NCBI RefSeq assembly: GCF_004359545.1
Contig: NZ_SCWB01000012.1
Span: 1-64,000 of the forward strand
Length of the DNA: 64,000 bases
Source of the DNA: Macrococcus lamae
GTDB lineage: Bacteria; Bacillota; Bacilli; Staphylococcales; Staphylococcaceae
Reading direction: 5' to 3'
In this document: positions 44,500 through 52,876 of the stretch, in pieces
Position numbering within the stretch: position 1 is the first letter of the stretch
Layout: every line of letters starts with the position of its first letter
Position numbers and translations under genes: made by a program
Notes under the pieces: model-generated
Seen by the model: the letters and a program-made list of their open reading frames with translations, nothing else
The model's database searches: none
Told to the model about the DNA's origin: nothing

Positions 44500-45567
44500 T
44501 CACTTCTCCATCTCTATATAAACTTCAAGTCCCGGTTCCATGTCATTATACTTAACAACGCCGTAAAGTTGCTGAACTCTCCGGCTGATACTCTTTAATG
44601 CCATCGATGAATGAGATAATCCAACACCATCGTCTCTATAGACAAGCGATATTAAATGGTCCTGCTCAGCCAGTTCACAATAAACATGTGCAGCTTTACT
44701 ATGTTTAATAACATTGTTGGTCAGCTCACGGATCAGCATCACTAGTTCATTCATCCGTTCTTCTTTAATATCGATAGATGCGAGGTGATAGTCAAACTCA
44801 ATCCCGGCATCACTCAGTAATGCTTGAGACTGCTTCAGCTCTTCTGCAACAGTGGTCTGCTGTATGTTATCAACAATTGATCTGACGGAAAATAATGATG
44901 ACTTTACAAGGTCATTAATTTCCTTTATTTCTACTTTTGCCATTGCTGCATCATAGTCGACTAACTTCTCTGCAAGCTCTGATTTAACGGACAGCGTGCT
45001 GAATAACTGACCGAGAGAGTCATGCAGATCTTCTGAGATCCGGTTTCGCTCAAGCTGTCCTGCCATCACTGCAAGTTCTCTGTCCTTATCATTCAACTCC
45101 TGCTGAAGACGGTTCTGTTTCGCAAAAAAGTCATTCGAGAGCAGCATCACACCAGCCAGTACTATAAAAGGGAGCAAGGTATAACCGACCGTCAGATGAT
45201 TCAACTTAATAATCAGAAAGTTTAAAATAAATGAGCCGATTAACAATACTCCATATTTAGAGATAATTTTCTGATTTAAATTGTATGAAAGTATACTAAC
45301 CGGAAAGAAATAAAATAAAATGCATCCCGGGTCGATGAAATAAACAAAGTAGCTGATCGATAGAATCAACAAAATCCACATTGCCAGCTGGTACTTTTTC
45401 TTTCTTTCAAGAAAGAAATACGCACATAAAACATACAATCCGATAGCCGTCCAGTCTGCGATTCCATCAATAAGATAAGTCGGATGAAGAGCTTGTGATA
45501 TAGGATATATCAGGAAAATCAATGCAGAAACATAATTTGCAAGATGGACGCCTAACCGTTGATTCAT
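44500..45567 (-). CDS. DesK/LnrJ-type sensor histidine kinase
   Basis: A 355-residue kinase: about five close-packed helices (1-145) with almost no extracellular loop, a coiled linker, then HisKA_3 with phospho-acceptor H182 in ISEDLHDSLGQLFSTLS and an ATPase domain with LTNNVIKHSKA and DDGVGL. Kinases of this shape sense signals within the membrane (lipid state or lipophilic drugs). The start overlaps the permease stop (TAATG). Confidence 0.9.
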   Translation of the reverse strand: MNQRLGVHLANYVSALIFLIYPISQALHPTYLIDGIADWTAIGLYVLCAYFFLERKKKYQLAMWILLILSISYFVYFIDPGCILFYFFPVSILSYNLNQKIISKYGVLLIGSFILNFLIIKLNHLTVGYTLLPFIVLAGVMLLSNDFFAKQNRLQQELNDKDRELAVMAGQLERNRISEDLHDSLGQLFSTLSVKSELAEKLVDYDAAMAKVEIKEINDLVKSSLFSVRSIVDNIQQTTVAEELKQSQALLSDAGIEFDYHLASIDIKEERMNELVMLIRELTNNVIKHSKAAHVYCELAEQDHLISLVYRDDGVGLSHSSMALKSISRRVQQLYGVVKYNDMEPGLEVYIEMEK

Positions 45568-46304
45568 TAAATCACTTCCGTTCGTTTTCTTATCACTAAT
45601 GTTAACATAACGAACGCCAGACCATAGAGTAATAATATAATAATGGAATGGTACGGATAGTGACCAGCAAACTGACCTGCAGCGATGTTTTTAAAGTTAT
45701 AGGTCGGCATGGCATAAGCGATCGGTTTCAACCATGCCGGAAATGTAACAACCGGAAACCACAGACCACCGAGCATTGCGAGTCCGAGATAAAGAAGGTT
45801 CGCAACGATGGATACTTTCTGCGCATCTTTAAAATGAGCAAGCAGTAAACCAAGTGTCAGGAAGATCGTCCCACCGAATAACAGTGCGACATAGCTGATA
45901 ATCCATTCTGAGACTGTCATGTCTACTCCTTTGTAGAACTTGCCGACTAAAAATACGATAAGAATAGAGATCATATACATGATCATGATTTTAATCACTT
46001 TGCATAAATAATAGATGAGTGGATTCAAAGGTGTTCTGAATAGTGCACGGCTCCAGCCTTCTTTCTTGTCATTGATCATTTCAACAGGAAATGTGAACAA
46101 GGCGAAACTCGTTAAACTGAATGTCGTCATTGACAGCATATAGTCTCTGACATAAAACTTCTGCATCTTCTCTGTCGGCATATCCATCATTGAAGAGAAA
46201 ATAATGAAGAAAATCACCGGCAGCAGGATAGAGAAAAAGAAAATACTTTTTCGTTTCGTCACATCAATCATCTCGTATTTCATCATCGCTTTAAACTGTT
46301 TCAT
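45567..46304 (-). CDS. ABC-2 permease of the two-component-linked exporter
   Basis: A 245-residue permease with six helices: MMKYEMIDVTKRKSIFFFSILLPVIFFIIF at the start and NDKKEGWSRALFRTPLNPLIYYLCK in the loop after the second helix. This is the LnrM/YvfS type. It overlaps the ATPase stop by 14 nt and the kinase start by 1 nt, so all four genes are coupled. Confidence 0.87.
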   Translation of the reverse strand: MKQFKAMMKYEMIDVTKRKSIFFFSILLPVIFFIIFSSMMDMPTEKMQKFYVRDYMLSMTTFSLTSFALFTFPVEMINDKKEGWSRALFRTPLNPLIYYLCKVIKIMIMYMISILIVFLVGKFYKGVDMTVSEWIISYVALLFGGTIFLTLGLLLAHFKDAQKVSIVANLLYLGLAMLGGLWFPVVTFPAWLKPIAYAMPTYNFKNIAAGQFAGHYPYHSIIILLLYGLAFVMLTLVIRKRTEVI

Positions 46305-47169
46305 GAGAATCCTCCTCTACGGCTTTAAATATACTGTCCAGCAGTGATTCATTGCTGATTTCAATGTTTTGAAGTGACACTTGATGATGCTGCAGCACAT
46401 TGATCAGCTGATCAATATGCAACGTTTCGATGGTCATATATTGTTTATCCACTTTAATATGACGACTGAATGGACGAAGTTCATCCAGTAAATATTCGAA
46501 GTGTACAGGCAGCATGACTTGCTTTGTCATATTTTCACTGCGGATAGCTCTTGGAGTGCTGTCTCTAATAACTTCTCCTTTATGGAGCAGTACGATTCTG
46601 TCTGCCAGTGATTCAACTTCCTCAATATAATGTGAAGTAAAGAGAATCGTCTTTCCTTCAGACTTCAACTGCTGAATCAGCTCGTAGAACCGCTTCCGTG
46701 TCGACGTATCCATCCCGGTCGTCGCCTCGTCCAGGATAATAAAGTCAGGATCCCCCATCAATGTCAGTGCCACATCCAATATACGCTTCTGACCACCGGA
46801 TAATTTATCCGCCTCTGTCTTCATCAGTGTCTCATCAAATAAAGTCATCGATTTAATTGCTTCAATGGATAAAGGTTCTGAATATAAGTTTCTGAACAGT
46901 TCAATAATCTGATAGGTCTGCATATGCGGCGTGAAATAACTTTGCTGGTAAAGGACTCCCGTTTGGTTATGATTTCTAATCAGTTCCTGTCCTTCAATCG
47001 TCCCGGAAGACACTTTCTTATTGTCCAGCAGCAGATCAATTAACGTTGATTTACCTGCGCCATTCGGACCGACCAGAGCCACGACATCACCTTGATTGAT
47101 TTCAAGATTAATTTCCGATAAAATTCGTCTGCCTTTAATTACTTTAGAAACATCATTCAGTTTTATCAT
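46291..47169 (-). CDS. ABC exporter ATPase (LnrL/YvfR type)
   Basis: A 292-residue ATPase with Walker A GPNGAGKST (34-42), LSGGQKR and FIILDEATTGMD, plus a C-terminal extension of about 80 residues. The order ATPase - permease - kinase - regulator is that of Bacillus systems resisting linearmycin-like polyenes and of DesKR-type operons. ATG at 47169 is chosen, as AGGAGG is 7 nt upstream. The operon probably senses and exports an amphipathic drug. Confidence 0.9.
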   Translation of the reverse strand: MIKLNDVSKVIKGRRILSEINLEINQGDVVALVGPNGAGKSTLIDLLLDNKKVSSGTIEGQELIRNHNQTGVLYQQSYFTPHMQTYQIIELFRNLYSEPLSIEAIKSMTLFDETLMKTEADKLSGGQKRILDVALTLMGDPDFIILDEATTGMDTSTRKRFYELIQQLKSEGKTILFTSHYIEEVESLADRIVLLHKGEVIRDSTPRAIRSENMTKQVMLPVHFEYLLDELRPFSRHIKVDKQYMTIETLHIDQLINVLQHHQVSLQNIEISNESLLDSIFKAVEEDSHETV

Positions 47170-47218
47170 GTTCATTCCTCCTTAGGTCCATTAAACAGCT
47201 TTTCTAACGTGAAACACA

Positions 47219-47255
47219 GTCACATCTGTCACCATTGTTATATGACATTTGTCAT
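47219..47255 (-). promoter_or_regulatory. Tandem dyads before the ABC/two-component operon
   Basis: GTCACATCTGTCAC (47219-47232) and ATGACATTTGTCAT (47242-47255) are two copies of T-x-ACA-TYT-GTCA, 23 bp apart. The second is a perfect palindrome apart from its central TT. They probably bind the neighbouring response regulator. Confidence 0.6.
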
Positions 47256-47320
47256 TACGTGATTGCACGATAAAATATGTAGTACAATGTAGACAATAAT
47301 TAAATATTCTGGAGGCTGCT

Positions 47321-47704
47321 ATGAAAATCGAACATGTTGCGATGTATGTCTGTGAACTGGAACTGATGAAGGATTTCTACTGTACTTACTTTAACGCCAC
47401 AGCAAATGACAAATACTATAATCCGAAGACTGGTCTTGAAACGTACTTTCTGTCATTTAAGGAAGGGGCAAGATTAGAACTGATGACACGCCCTGATATG
47501 GGAGAAGACCATGAAGGATTGTGGCACCTGGGATTGACGCATCTGGCAGTCAGCCTCGGCAGCAAGCAGGCGGTCGATGAGTTAACTGAACAACTCGTGA
47601 CGTCAGGCTGTACCCTGGTCAGTCCACCTCGTACCACAGGAGACGGATATTACGAGAGCTGCGTTAAAGATCCGGAAGGCAACCAAATTGAACTAACGAC
47701 ATAA
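47321..47704 (+). CDS. VOC/glyoxalase-family protein
   Basis: A 127-residue single-domain VOC (glyoxalase/dioxygenase fold) protein: IEHVAMYVCELELMKDFYCTYF, a metal-type Glu in ARLELM, HLGLTHLAVSLGS and CVKDPEGNQIELTT. The likely metal ligands His (HVA, HLA) and Glu are present, so it is probably an enzyme. CTGGAGG precedes the ATG. Substrate unknown. Confidence 0.83.
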   Translation: MKIEHVAMYVCELELMKDFYCTYFNATANDKYYNPKTGLETYFLSFKEGARLELMTRPDMGEDHEGLWHLGLTHLAVSLGSKQAVDELTEQLVTSGCTLVSPPRTTGDGYYESCVKDPEGNQIELTT

Positions 47705-47730
47705 AAAAAGAGGACGCATCAGCATCCTCT
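47705..47730 (-). terminator. Terminator after the VOC gene
   Basis: AAGAGGA and TCCTCTT pair (extended by GC/GC with one wobble); seven T follow on the minus strand, so it mainly serves the 47738 gene. Confidence 0.75.
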
Positions 47731-47737
47731 TGAAAAT

Positions 47738-48115
47738 TTACATGACAATAACATTGAACAGATGACCGTCAGGGTCTTTAAAAGCAAATCCATAGTAACC
47801 GTGTGACTGTCGCGGCTGTTCCAGTACTTCACCACCAGAACGCTCCACATTAACTGCCAGTTGATCGACTTCTTCATTGCTTTCGAGATCAAACGATACA
47901 ATAAATTCATTGCCATCATCAGTATCAGTGAACGACATGCCTGTTCTCGACTCTAAAACACTTTTGTTGAAGAACATCAGCATCTGACTTCCTACTTTAA
48001 GCCCTGTCATATTATCATCAGAGTTACCTTGATGAAATTCCAGACCGATGCCATTATAGAAAGCTCTCGTTCGCTTAATGTCTGCGACAGGAATATTCAA
48101 CCAGTACGATTTCAT
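47738..48115 (-). CDS. VOC-family protein
   Basis: A 125-residue VOC protein: YWLNIPVADIKRTRAFYNGIGLEF, SFDLESNEEVDQLAVNVERSGGEVLEQP and FAFKDPDGHLFNVIVM. It resembles the YaeR/lactoylglutathione-lyase-like group without a clear first His, so metal binding is doubtful. It starts 12 nt after the PhnB-like gene and is likely co-transcribed with it. Confidence 0.82.
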   Translation of the reverse strand: MKSYWLNIPVADIKRTRAFYNGIGLEFHQGNSDDNMTGLKVGSQMLMFFNKSVLESRTGMSFTDTDDGNEFIVSFDLESNEEVDQLAVNVERSGGEVLEQPRQSHGYYGFAFKDPDGHLFNVIVM

Positions 48116-48127
48116 CAGAAGTCCTCC

Positions 48128-48565
48128 CTACTCAGCACTGGCCATCCAAGACACACCAAATGGATCAGTGAAACTTCCATAAAGATTTGTCCACTCAGTC
48201 GGACCAAGCGGCATCGGAATTTTACAACCTGCTAGTTCGGCTTTCTGGAACAAATCTTTGACCCGATTGACCGCTTCCTCGTCATTACCGTCAAATATAA
48301 AACAAACCTGCGCACCTTCGTTATTAATGTCCCGGTTACCCCAAGTATCACTTGCCATAAACGTCTTATCCAATAAAGTAAAAGAAGCATTCATAACGAA
48401 ATTTTTTGCTACCTCTTCAGGCATCTTATATTCCTCTGGCATGTCTTTAAACATTTCGCTATCGCCCATCACCTTTTGAACATTTGTCGCGCCTAACTTC
48501 GTCTCATAAAATTCTAAAGCCTGTAACGTGTTTTGATAATTGAAGTACGGAATGACATTGAACAT
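48128..48565 (-). CDS. PhnB-like VOC protein
   Basis: A 145-residue VOC protein of the PhnB/3-demethylubiquinone-methyltransferase-like group: MFNVIPYFNYQNTLQALEFYETKLGA, SFTLLDKTFMASDTW and PTEWTNLYGSFTDPFGVSWMAS. The start at 48565 has GAGGGAT upstream. A long inverted repeat stands 44 nt before the start. Substrate unknown. Confidence 0.85.
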   Translation of the reverse strand: MFNVIPYFNYQNTLQALEFYETKLGATNVQKVMGDSEMFKDMPEEYKMPEEVAKNFVMNASFTLLDKTFMASDTWGNRDINNEGAQVCFIFDGNDEEAVNRVKDLFQKAELAGCKIPMPLGPTEWTNLYGSFTDPFGVSWMASAE

Positions 48566-48608
48566 TGAATATCCCTCATTTCGTTTTATGTTGACCACTG
48601 TTATTATA

Positions 48609-48644
48609 ATATATAATTAGTAATATAACGAACTAATTATATAT
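48609..48644. promoter_or_regulatory. 13-bp perfect inverted repeat between phnB-like gene and higBA
   Basis: ATATATAATTAGT (48609-48621) and its exact complement (48632-48644) with a 10-nt spacer lie in the divergent promoter region. It looks like an operator for a MarR- or HTH-type regulator, possibly the antitoxin. Confidence 0.6.
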
Positions 48645-48715
48645 TTATACTAAAATAGTCTGATGAACTATCCCATTTGAAAAGAATAATTTATTTTACT
48701 TGAAGGAGATGAAAT

Positions 48716-49123
48716 TTGATAGCGTATATGCTATCATACATTATGAAGAAAATTGAATTTCAGTATGCTAAAGATAGTAGAGGCAATGAATATTTTTTTG
48801 ATTTGTTAGATAGCTTACCTGACAAACAGAGAGTTGCTCTTGTCACTCTTATTAGTAAAATTGAAAAATATGGTCTTCAAGAAGCTATTAAAAATCAATG
48901 GGTAGCAAAACTTGATAAAAACTTATATGAGATAAGAAGTAAACAGGGAAGTAATATTCAACGAGGAATCTACTTTCATTTAATTAAAGATCAATATGTT
49001 ATCACACACGGATTCACTAAAAAGACTCAGAAAACTCCCCAAAAAGAAATTAATAAAGGTAAATTAATAAGAAATAAGTTTATACAATCCTATAAATTAA
49101 AAGGAGTGGATAATAATGAGTAG
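48716..49123 (+). CDS. HigB/RelE-type toxin (Gp49-like)
   Basis: A 135-residue basic protein of the phage-derived Gp49/HigB family (PF05973): FFDLLDSLPDKQRVALVTLISKIEKYG, VAKLDKNLYEIRSKQGSNIQRGIYFHLIKDQYVITHGFTKKTQKTPQKEI. The K-L-x-x-x-L-Y-E-I-R core and FTKKTQKTP tail are family hallmarks of mRNA-cutting toxins. The likely start is TTG at 48716, with AAGGAG 7 nt upstream. It overlaps the antitoxin gene by 8 nt. Base composition is more AT-rich than the neighbours, which suggests transfer. Confidence 0.87.
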   Translation: MIAYMLSYIMKKIEFQYAKDSRGNEYFFDLLDSLPDKQRVALVTLISKIEKYGLQEAIKNQWVAKLDKNLYEIRSKQGSNIQRGIYFHLIKDQYVITHGFTKKTQKTPQKEINKGKLIRNKFIQSYKLKGVDNNE

Positions 49124-49391
49124 AATTGATGACTATATGAAACAGGATATTAAAAAAAATCCTCATTTAAAAGAGATGTACCAATTAGAAGATATTAAGT
49201 TAGAAACAGCCGTTCAACTTGTGAAACTTAGACAAAAGAAAGGTTTATCTCAAAGACAACTCGCTCAATTGATGAATAAACCTCAATCTACAATTGCCAG
49301 AATTGAAAACGGCGAAATGAATCCGACAATATCTTTATTAGCAGAAGTCGCCAAAGCTACTGATACAGAATTAAAGTTTGAATATATCTAG
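49116..49391 (+). CDS. HigA/XRE-type antitoxin
   Basis: A 91-residue protein with an XRE helix-turn-helix (LVKLRQKKGLSQRQLAQLMNKPQSTIARIENGEMNPTISLLAEVAKA). It overlaps the toxin by 8 nt and has AAGGAG upstream. In HigBA modules the toxin comes first and the antitoxin second, as here; the antitoxin neutralises the toxin and represses the operon. Confidence 0.9.
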   Translation: MSRIDDYMKQDIKKNPHLKEMYQLEDIKLETAVQLVKLRQKKGLSQRQLAQLMNKPQSTIARIENGEMNPTISLLAEVAKATDTELKFEYI

Positions 49392-49398
49392 ATTTATT

Positions 49399-49427
49399 AA
49401 GTTCTGTGAAAACAGAGCTTTTTATTT
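49399..49427 (+). terminator. higBA terminator
   Basis: AAGTTCTGT (49399-49407) and ACAGAGCTT (49412-49420) pair with one G-U; T run follows. Confidence 0.8.
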
Positions 49428-49579
49428 TGTATTCTCAATAGACTCTTCATAGAAGTACCATCTAAATCAAAGTCTATTATCATTTTAAGAAATTAAATGT
49501 TACCTATTTTAGCAATATCTCCATTTCCATATCCATGTATGTTTTAATTAAAGTATCTATTTATCAAGGAGATGGAGTT

Positions 49580-49951
49580 ATGAATTTAGGTCATTTTTCA
49601 TTGAGTTTAGAAGTCAAAGATATTTATGCTTCTCTTGAATTTTATAACAAGCTTGGGTTCAAGCAAATTATGGGTAATCTCGACCAGAAGTGGTGTGTGA
49701 TTAGAAATGGAGATTGTACAATCGGGTTATTCCAAGGAATGTTTGACAGTCATTTGTTGACGTTCAATCCGAAGTGGCATTCAAATTTCAAAGAAGATGC
49801 GGATGCCCCTGATATTCGTGAGATTGAGTCTGACTTGCGCGCAAATGGCATCGAACCTGTGAAATCATTTGAATATGATAGTCAAGGTCCCGCTCACTTT
49901 GTTATAGAAGATCCAGACGGCAATACTATTATGTTTGAGCAGCATTTTTAA
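49580..49951 (+). CDS. VOC-family protein
   Basis: A 123-residue VOC protein: LGHFSLSLEVKDIYASLEFYNKLGF, KWCVIRNGDCTIGLFQGMF and FVIEDPDGNTIMFEQHF. First metal-type His (GHFS) and final Glu are present. The start at 49580 has AAGGAGATGGAG upstream. Substrate unknown. It sits between the toxin-antitoxin pair and the broken YdcZ gene. Confidence 0.83.
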   Translation: MNLGHFSLSLEVKDIYASLEFYNKLGFKQIMGNLDQKWCVIRNGDCTIGLFQGMFDSHLLTFNPKWHSNFKEDADAPDIREIESDLRANGIEPVKSFEYDSQGPAHFVIEDPDGNTIMFEQHF

Positions 49952-49977
49952 CTTTTAATCGTCAGGAGAGATTGATT

Positions 49978-50915
49978 TTGATTTACTTTTTATTCGCATT
50001 ACTGATAGGCATCGGTGTTCCGGTGCAGACTGCTGTTAATTCTCGGCTTCGGAGTTATGTGCTGTCCCCATTTGTCGCTTCTTTTATTTCATTCAGCGTG
50101 GGTACTTTGCTGCTCGCTGTCATGACATTGCTGACAAAACACACTTTATTATTTAACGCAGAATTATTTTCTACCGCCCCTGTCTGGGTAGGACCGGCGG
50201 TATGCTCGGTGTTATTGGACTGACCGGTAATATTCTGCTGTTCCCAAAACTCGGAGGGGTGCAGACTGTGCTGCTGCCGCTGATGGGTCAGATTATTGCG
50301 AGCATGCTGATTGATACGTTCGGCTTATTCAATGCACCGCAGCAACCGTTCACGTTGCTCCGTGGTGTCGGTATATTAATTCTGATCAGTGGTCTGATCT
50401 GCATTGTCGTTCTTCCAGAGATGCTAAACAAAAGAAACAAGCGACCGTCTGTTGAAACATCAGGCGTCAAATTGCCTTATCAATTATTCGGTATCTTTGC
50501 CGGCATGCTGATGGCGACCCAGTCTGCGATTAACGGTCATCTCGGCATCATTCTTCATTCACCGATTCACGCTGCTTTCATATCATTCATTGTCGGCATG
50601 ACGCTGTTATTATTAATTATTACGTTCGCCTTAAGAAATGTTACGAATATCCGGCTTGCTTTCGGCAGTGGTCGTCCGTGGTGGATCATGACAGGCGGTC
50701 TTATAGGTGCCATGTTTGTGCTTGGTATGGCAGCTTTAGTACCAATCATCGGAACTGGTCTAGCTGTTGTAATCGGTCTGTTCGGACAAATTCTCTGCAG
50801 CGTCCTGATTGACCGCTTCGGTTTACTTGGAGCTAAGCAGACGCCTGTCACAGGCATTCAACTGCTCGGTATTTTGTTGATGGTTCTCGGTGTCATTCTT
50901 GTCAAAGTCTTCTAA
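49978..50915 (+). pseudogene. YdcZ-family DMT transporter, frameshifted
   Basis: A DMT/YdcZ transporter of two five-helix halves, broken near 50190. The first frame runs to AELFSTAPVWV and then fails; the other frame resumes with GGMLGVIGLTGNILLFPKLGGVQ and goes to the end. Adding one T at TGGGTAGGACC (TGGGTATGGACC, giving WVWTGGM) restores a full protein of about 312 residues. The start is TTG at 49978 with AGGAGAG 7 nt upstream. Likely a decayed gene or a sequencing error. Confidence 0.82.
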
Positions 50916-50981
50916 AATTAGACTTGGCTAGTCTCTTTTAGTATGATGAAGTTAATTAATCGTTATTCAGGAGGACTATTA

Positions 50982-51329
50982 ATGAATGAATATAATGAAA
51001 TAGAATCCTTTTCCGCCGAGGACCGCATGCTCGGCATGCTTATCTATGCTTCCAGTTTCTTTGCGCCAGTCGTAGCTCCCCTGCTTATCTGGTTATTGAA
51101 ACGTGAACAGTCACCGTTTATCGATATCATCGGTAAGGATTATCTGAACTTCCTGATTTCATATAGCATATGGGGATTCATCGCAGGTATTCTGTGTTTT
51201 GTATTAATTGGTTTAATCATATTACCTATCATTAGTATACTTGCTTTTGTCTTCACTATTGTCGGAGCAGTCAAAGCGTTCAATGGTGAGTTCTACCTTC
51301 CACCGTTCTCCATCAGATTTTTACACTAA
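50982..51329 (+). CDS. DUF4870-family membrane protein
   Basis: A 115-residue protein: FSAEDRMLGMLIYASSFFAPVVAPLLIWLLKREQSPFIDIIGKDYLNFLISYSIW is the DUF4870 (Tic20-like) pattern, with four helices. Function unknown. The start at 50982 has CAGGAGG upstream. Ends in a strong shared terminator. Confidence 0.85.
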   Translation: MNEYNEIESFSAEDRMLGMLIYASSFFAPVVAPLLIWLLKREQSPFIDIIGKDYLNFLISYSIWGFIAGILCFVLIGLIILPIISILAFVFTIVGAVKAFNGEFYLPPFSIRFLH

Positions 51330-51359
51330 AAAGCATCGGACCGTTGTCCGATGCTTTTT
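51328..51359. terminator. Bidirectional terminator
   Basis: A 14-bp perfect stem, AAAAAGCATCGGAC / GTCCGATGCTTTTT with loop CGTT, between the convergent DUF4870 and DUF3021 genes. Confidence 0.9.
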
Positions 51360-51810
51360 AACGTATTTTTAAATGATGGTTGATATCATCAACATATTTT
51401 TTATTATATAATTTTTGCACGTACCAGATAATAAAGTATACGATAATGAAGATAATGAAAAAACTCATAATCGCTCCAAACTTCAGAGGGAACCAGCCGG
51501 CAAGTATCGCCAGTGGAAAAAAGAAAATGATAATTGTTAAGAAGTGTGTAATCGTCATCCTCGTAATACTCCAATCTCGCTGTTTAAAGATCAAGTCAGC
51601 ATATTGAAAGAGTATACCGATCAGACTCCAGATGACAAATGCGACATACATCACCTGAAGCTCTGTAAAGTGCTCATAATAATAACTGCCCATAAAGGAA
51701 TCAGGTGCCATCGGGTAATATTCACCGTCCGGCGCAAAGCTTGAAAATATAATAGACATCAAGTTGCCGACAAACTGTCCTGTCACTATTCCGTATATTA
51801 ATCTTTTCAT
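51358..51810 (-). CDS. DUF3021 membrane protein
   Basis: A 150-residue protein with four helices: YGIVTGQFVGNLMSIIFSSF at the start, DWSITRMTITHFLTIIIFFFPLAILAGWFPL in the middle. This is the DUF3021 family, almost always encoded beside a LytTR regulator. Its start overlaps the LytTR stop (ATGA). It may hold the regulator inactive at the membrane, as shown for related LytTR inhibitor pairs. Confidence 0.85.
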   Translation of the reverse strand: MKRLIYGIVTGQFVGNLMSIIFSSFAPDGEYYPMAPDSFMGSYYYEHFTELQVMYVAFVIWSLIGILFQYADLIFKQRDWSITRMTITHFLTIIIFFFPLAILAGWFPLKFGAIMSFFIIFIIVYFIIWYVQKLYNKKYVDDINHHLKIR

Positions 51811-52250
51811 ATTTCTAATCGCTCCTTTATCGCCTTTAAATAATGGCGTGATGAATAAGTATGTTCTCCCTGCTTCATAAAAATTTCTATCATCCCATTG
51901 GAGTTGACATGAAGATAATCGATGAACTCAATATTGATGATTTCTGATTTTGAAATTCTGACAAACCGGTGATCCATCATTTCTTCAATTTGATATAATC
52001 GCTGCTCCAGTCTTAATTTCCTGTCATTTGTGAGGAGCGCATATACTACTTTATTTTCCACAATAAACTGAGTGACGTGACTGACATTAATCGGATAGAC
52101 GTCTTCTCCGTCTCTGCCGTATAATTTTTTGACTGATATCATGTCCTCCAGCTGCCTGATTATCAGACTAAGTTCAGGCGTCAATGCACGCGTATGAATC
52201 GTAATCGTTTCCTCCTTAATCTCAGGATTTATATTCAGTTCTAATCTCAT
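51807..52250 (-). CDS. LytTR DNA-binding regulator
   Basis: A 147-residue stand-alone LytTR protein: VYPINVSHVTQFIVENKVVYALLTNDRKLRLEQRLYQIEEMM and RFVRISKSEIINIEFIDYL are the conserved DNA-binding segments. No receiver domain. It lies between the DUF4188 and DUF3021 genes and probably regulates its own operon. Confidence 0.9.
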   Translation of the reverse strand: MRLELNINPEIKEETITIHTRALTPELSLIIRQLEDMISVKKLYGRDGEDVYPINVSHVTQFIVENKVVYALLTNDRKLRLEQRLYQIEEMMDHRFVRISKSEIINIEFIDYLHVNSNGMIEIFMKQGEHTYSSRHYLKAIKERLEI

Positions 52251-52263
52251 GACGTCACCTCGT

Positions 52264-52728
52264 TTATCGTTTTAATCGATCAGATGCTGATTGTGTCCCT
52301 CTAATAATTTGCTCGACACCAAGAGCTTGACCTATCCCCATCGTTGGCATATTGATATACACATTTTCAAATGCTCCGTCTTTAATGACATATGTTTCAT
52401 GATAGAAACCCACTGCATCATTATTCTTCAACCTCTGATGAAATGTCTTCCAGGCTTTCAGATGTTTGGGTCCCTTTGCATAAACCATTAAGTCGTCAGG
52501 CGTCTCCCAGTACTGGACAAGTAATGTCGTCCTGAGTCTAAAGAAACTTTCCATGGACAAGCAGCCAAGTTCTTTATGAGATTCCAGTTCGCGCATCATC
52601 GGGTACATGGCTGTTAAAACAGGCAGCCATCTATGTACTGCCCTCACTCGATTAATTCTCATACCAATGAGAAATACTGTTACACTTTCCTGCTTTCTGC
52701 TCGTGTATCTACCGTTTAGTACTGACAT
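52264..52728 (-). CDS. DUF4188-family protein
   Basis: A 154-residue protein: GRYTSRKQESVTVFLIGMRINRVRAVHRWLPVLTAMYPMMRELE, LLVQYWETPDDLMVYAKG, HLKAWKTF and FYHETYVI follow the DUF4188 pattern, a ferredoxin-like monooxygenase-type fold. Activity unknown. It is 13 nt upstream of the LytTR gene, so the three genes form one operon. Confidence 0.82.
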   Translation of the reverse strand: MSVLNGRYTSRKQESVTVFLIGMRINRVRAVHRWLPVLTAMYPMMRELESHKELGCLSMESFFRLRTTLLVQYWETPDDLMVYAKGPKHLKAWKTFHQRLKNNDAVGFYHETYVIKDGAFENVYINMPTMGIGQALGVEQIIRGTQSASDRLKR

Positions 52729-52839
52729 CGAATCCCTCCTGAATATGTTCTTAACCTTATTAAATCAGAAACGAGGGAGTAATTATATACTTTAGGACTA
52801 AGCGGTCATGTAGACTTACTATGTGGTAGATTGTAATGC

Positions 52840-52876
52840 ATAAAAATAAGACACGACAAATGTCATGCCTTATTTA
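52840..52876 (-). terminator. Terminator after the DUF4825-type lipoprotein gene
   Basis: AAATAAG and CTTATTT arms with an imperfect inner stem; T-rich run on the minus strand. Confidence 0.65.
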
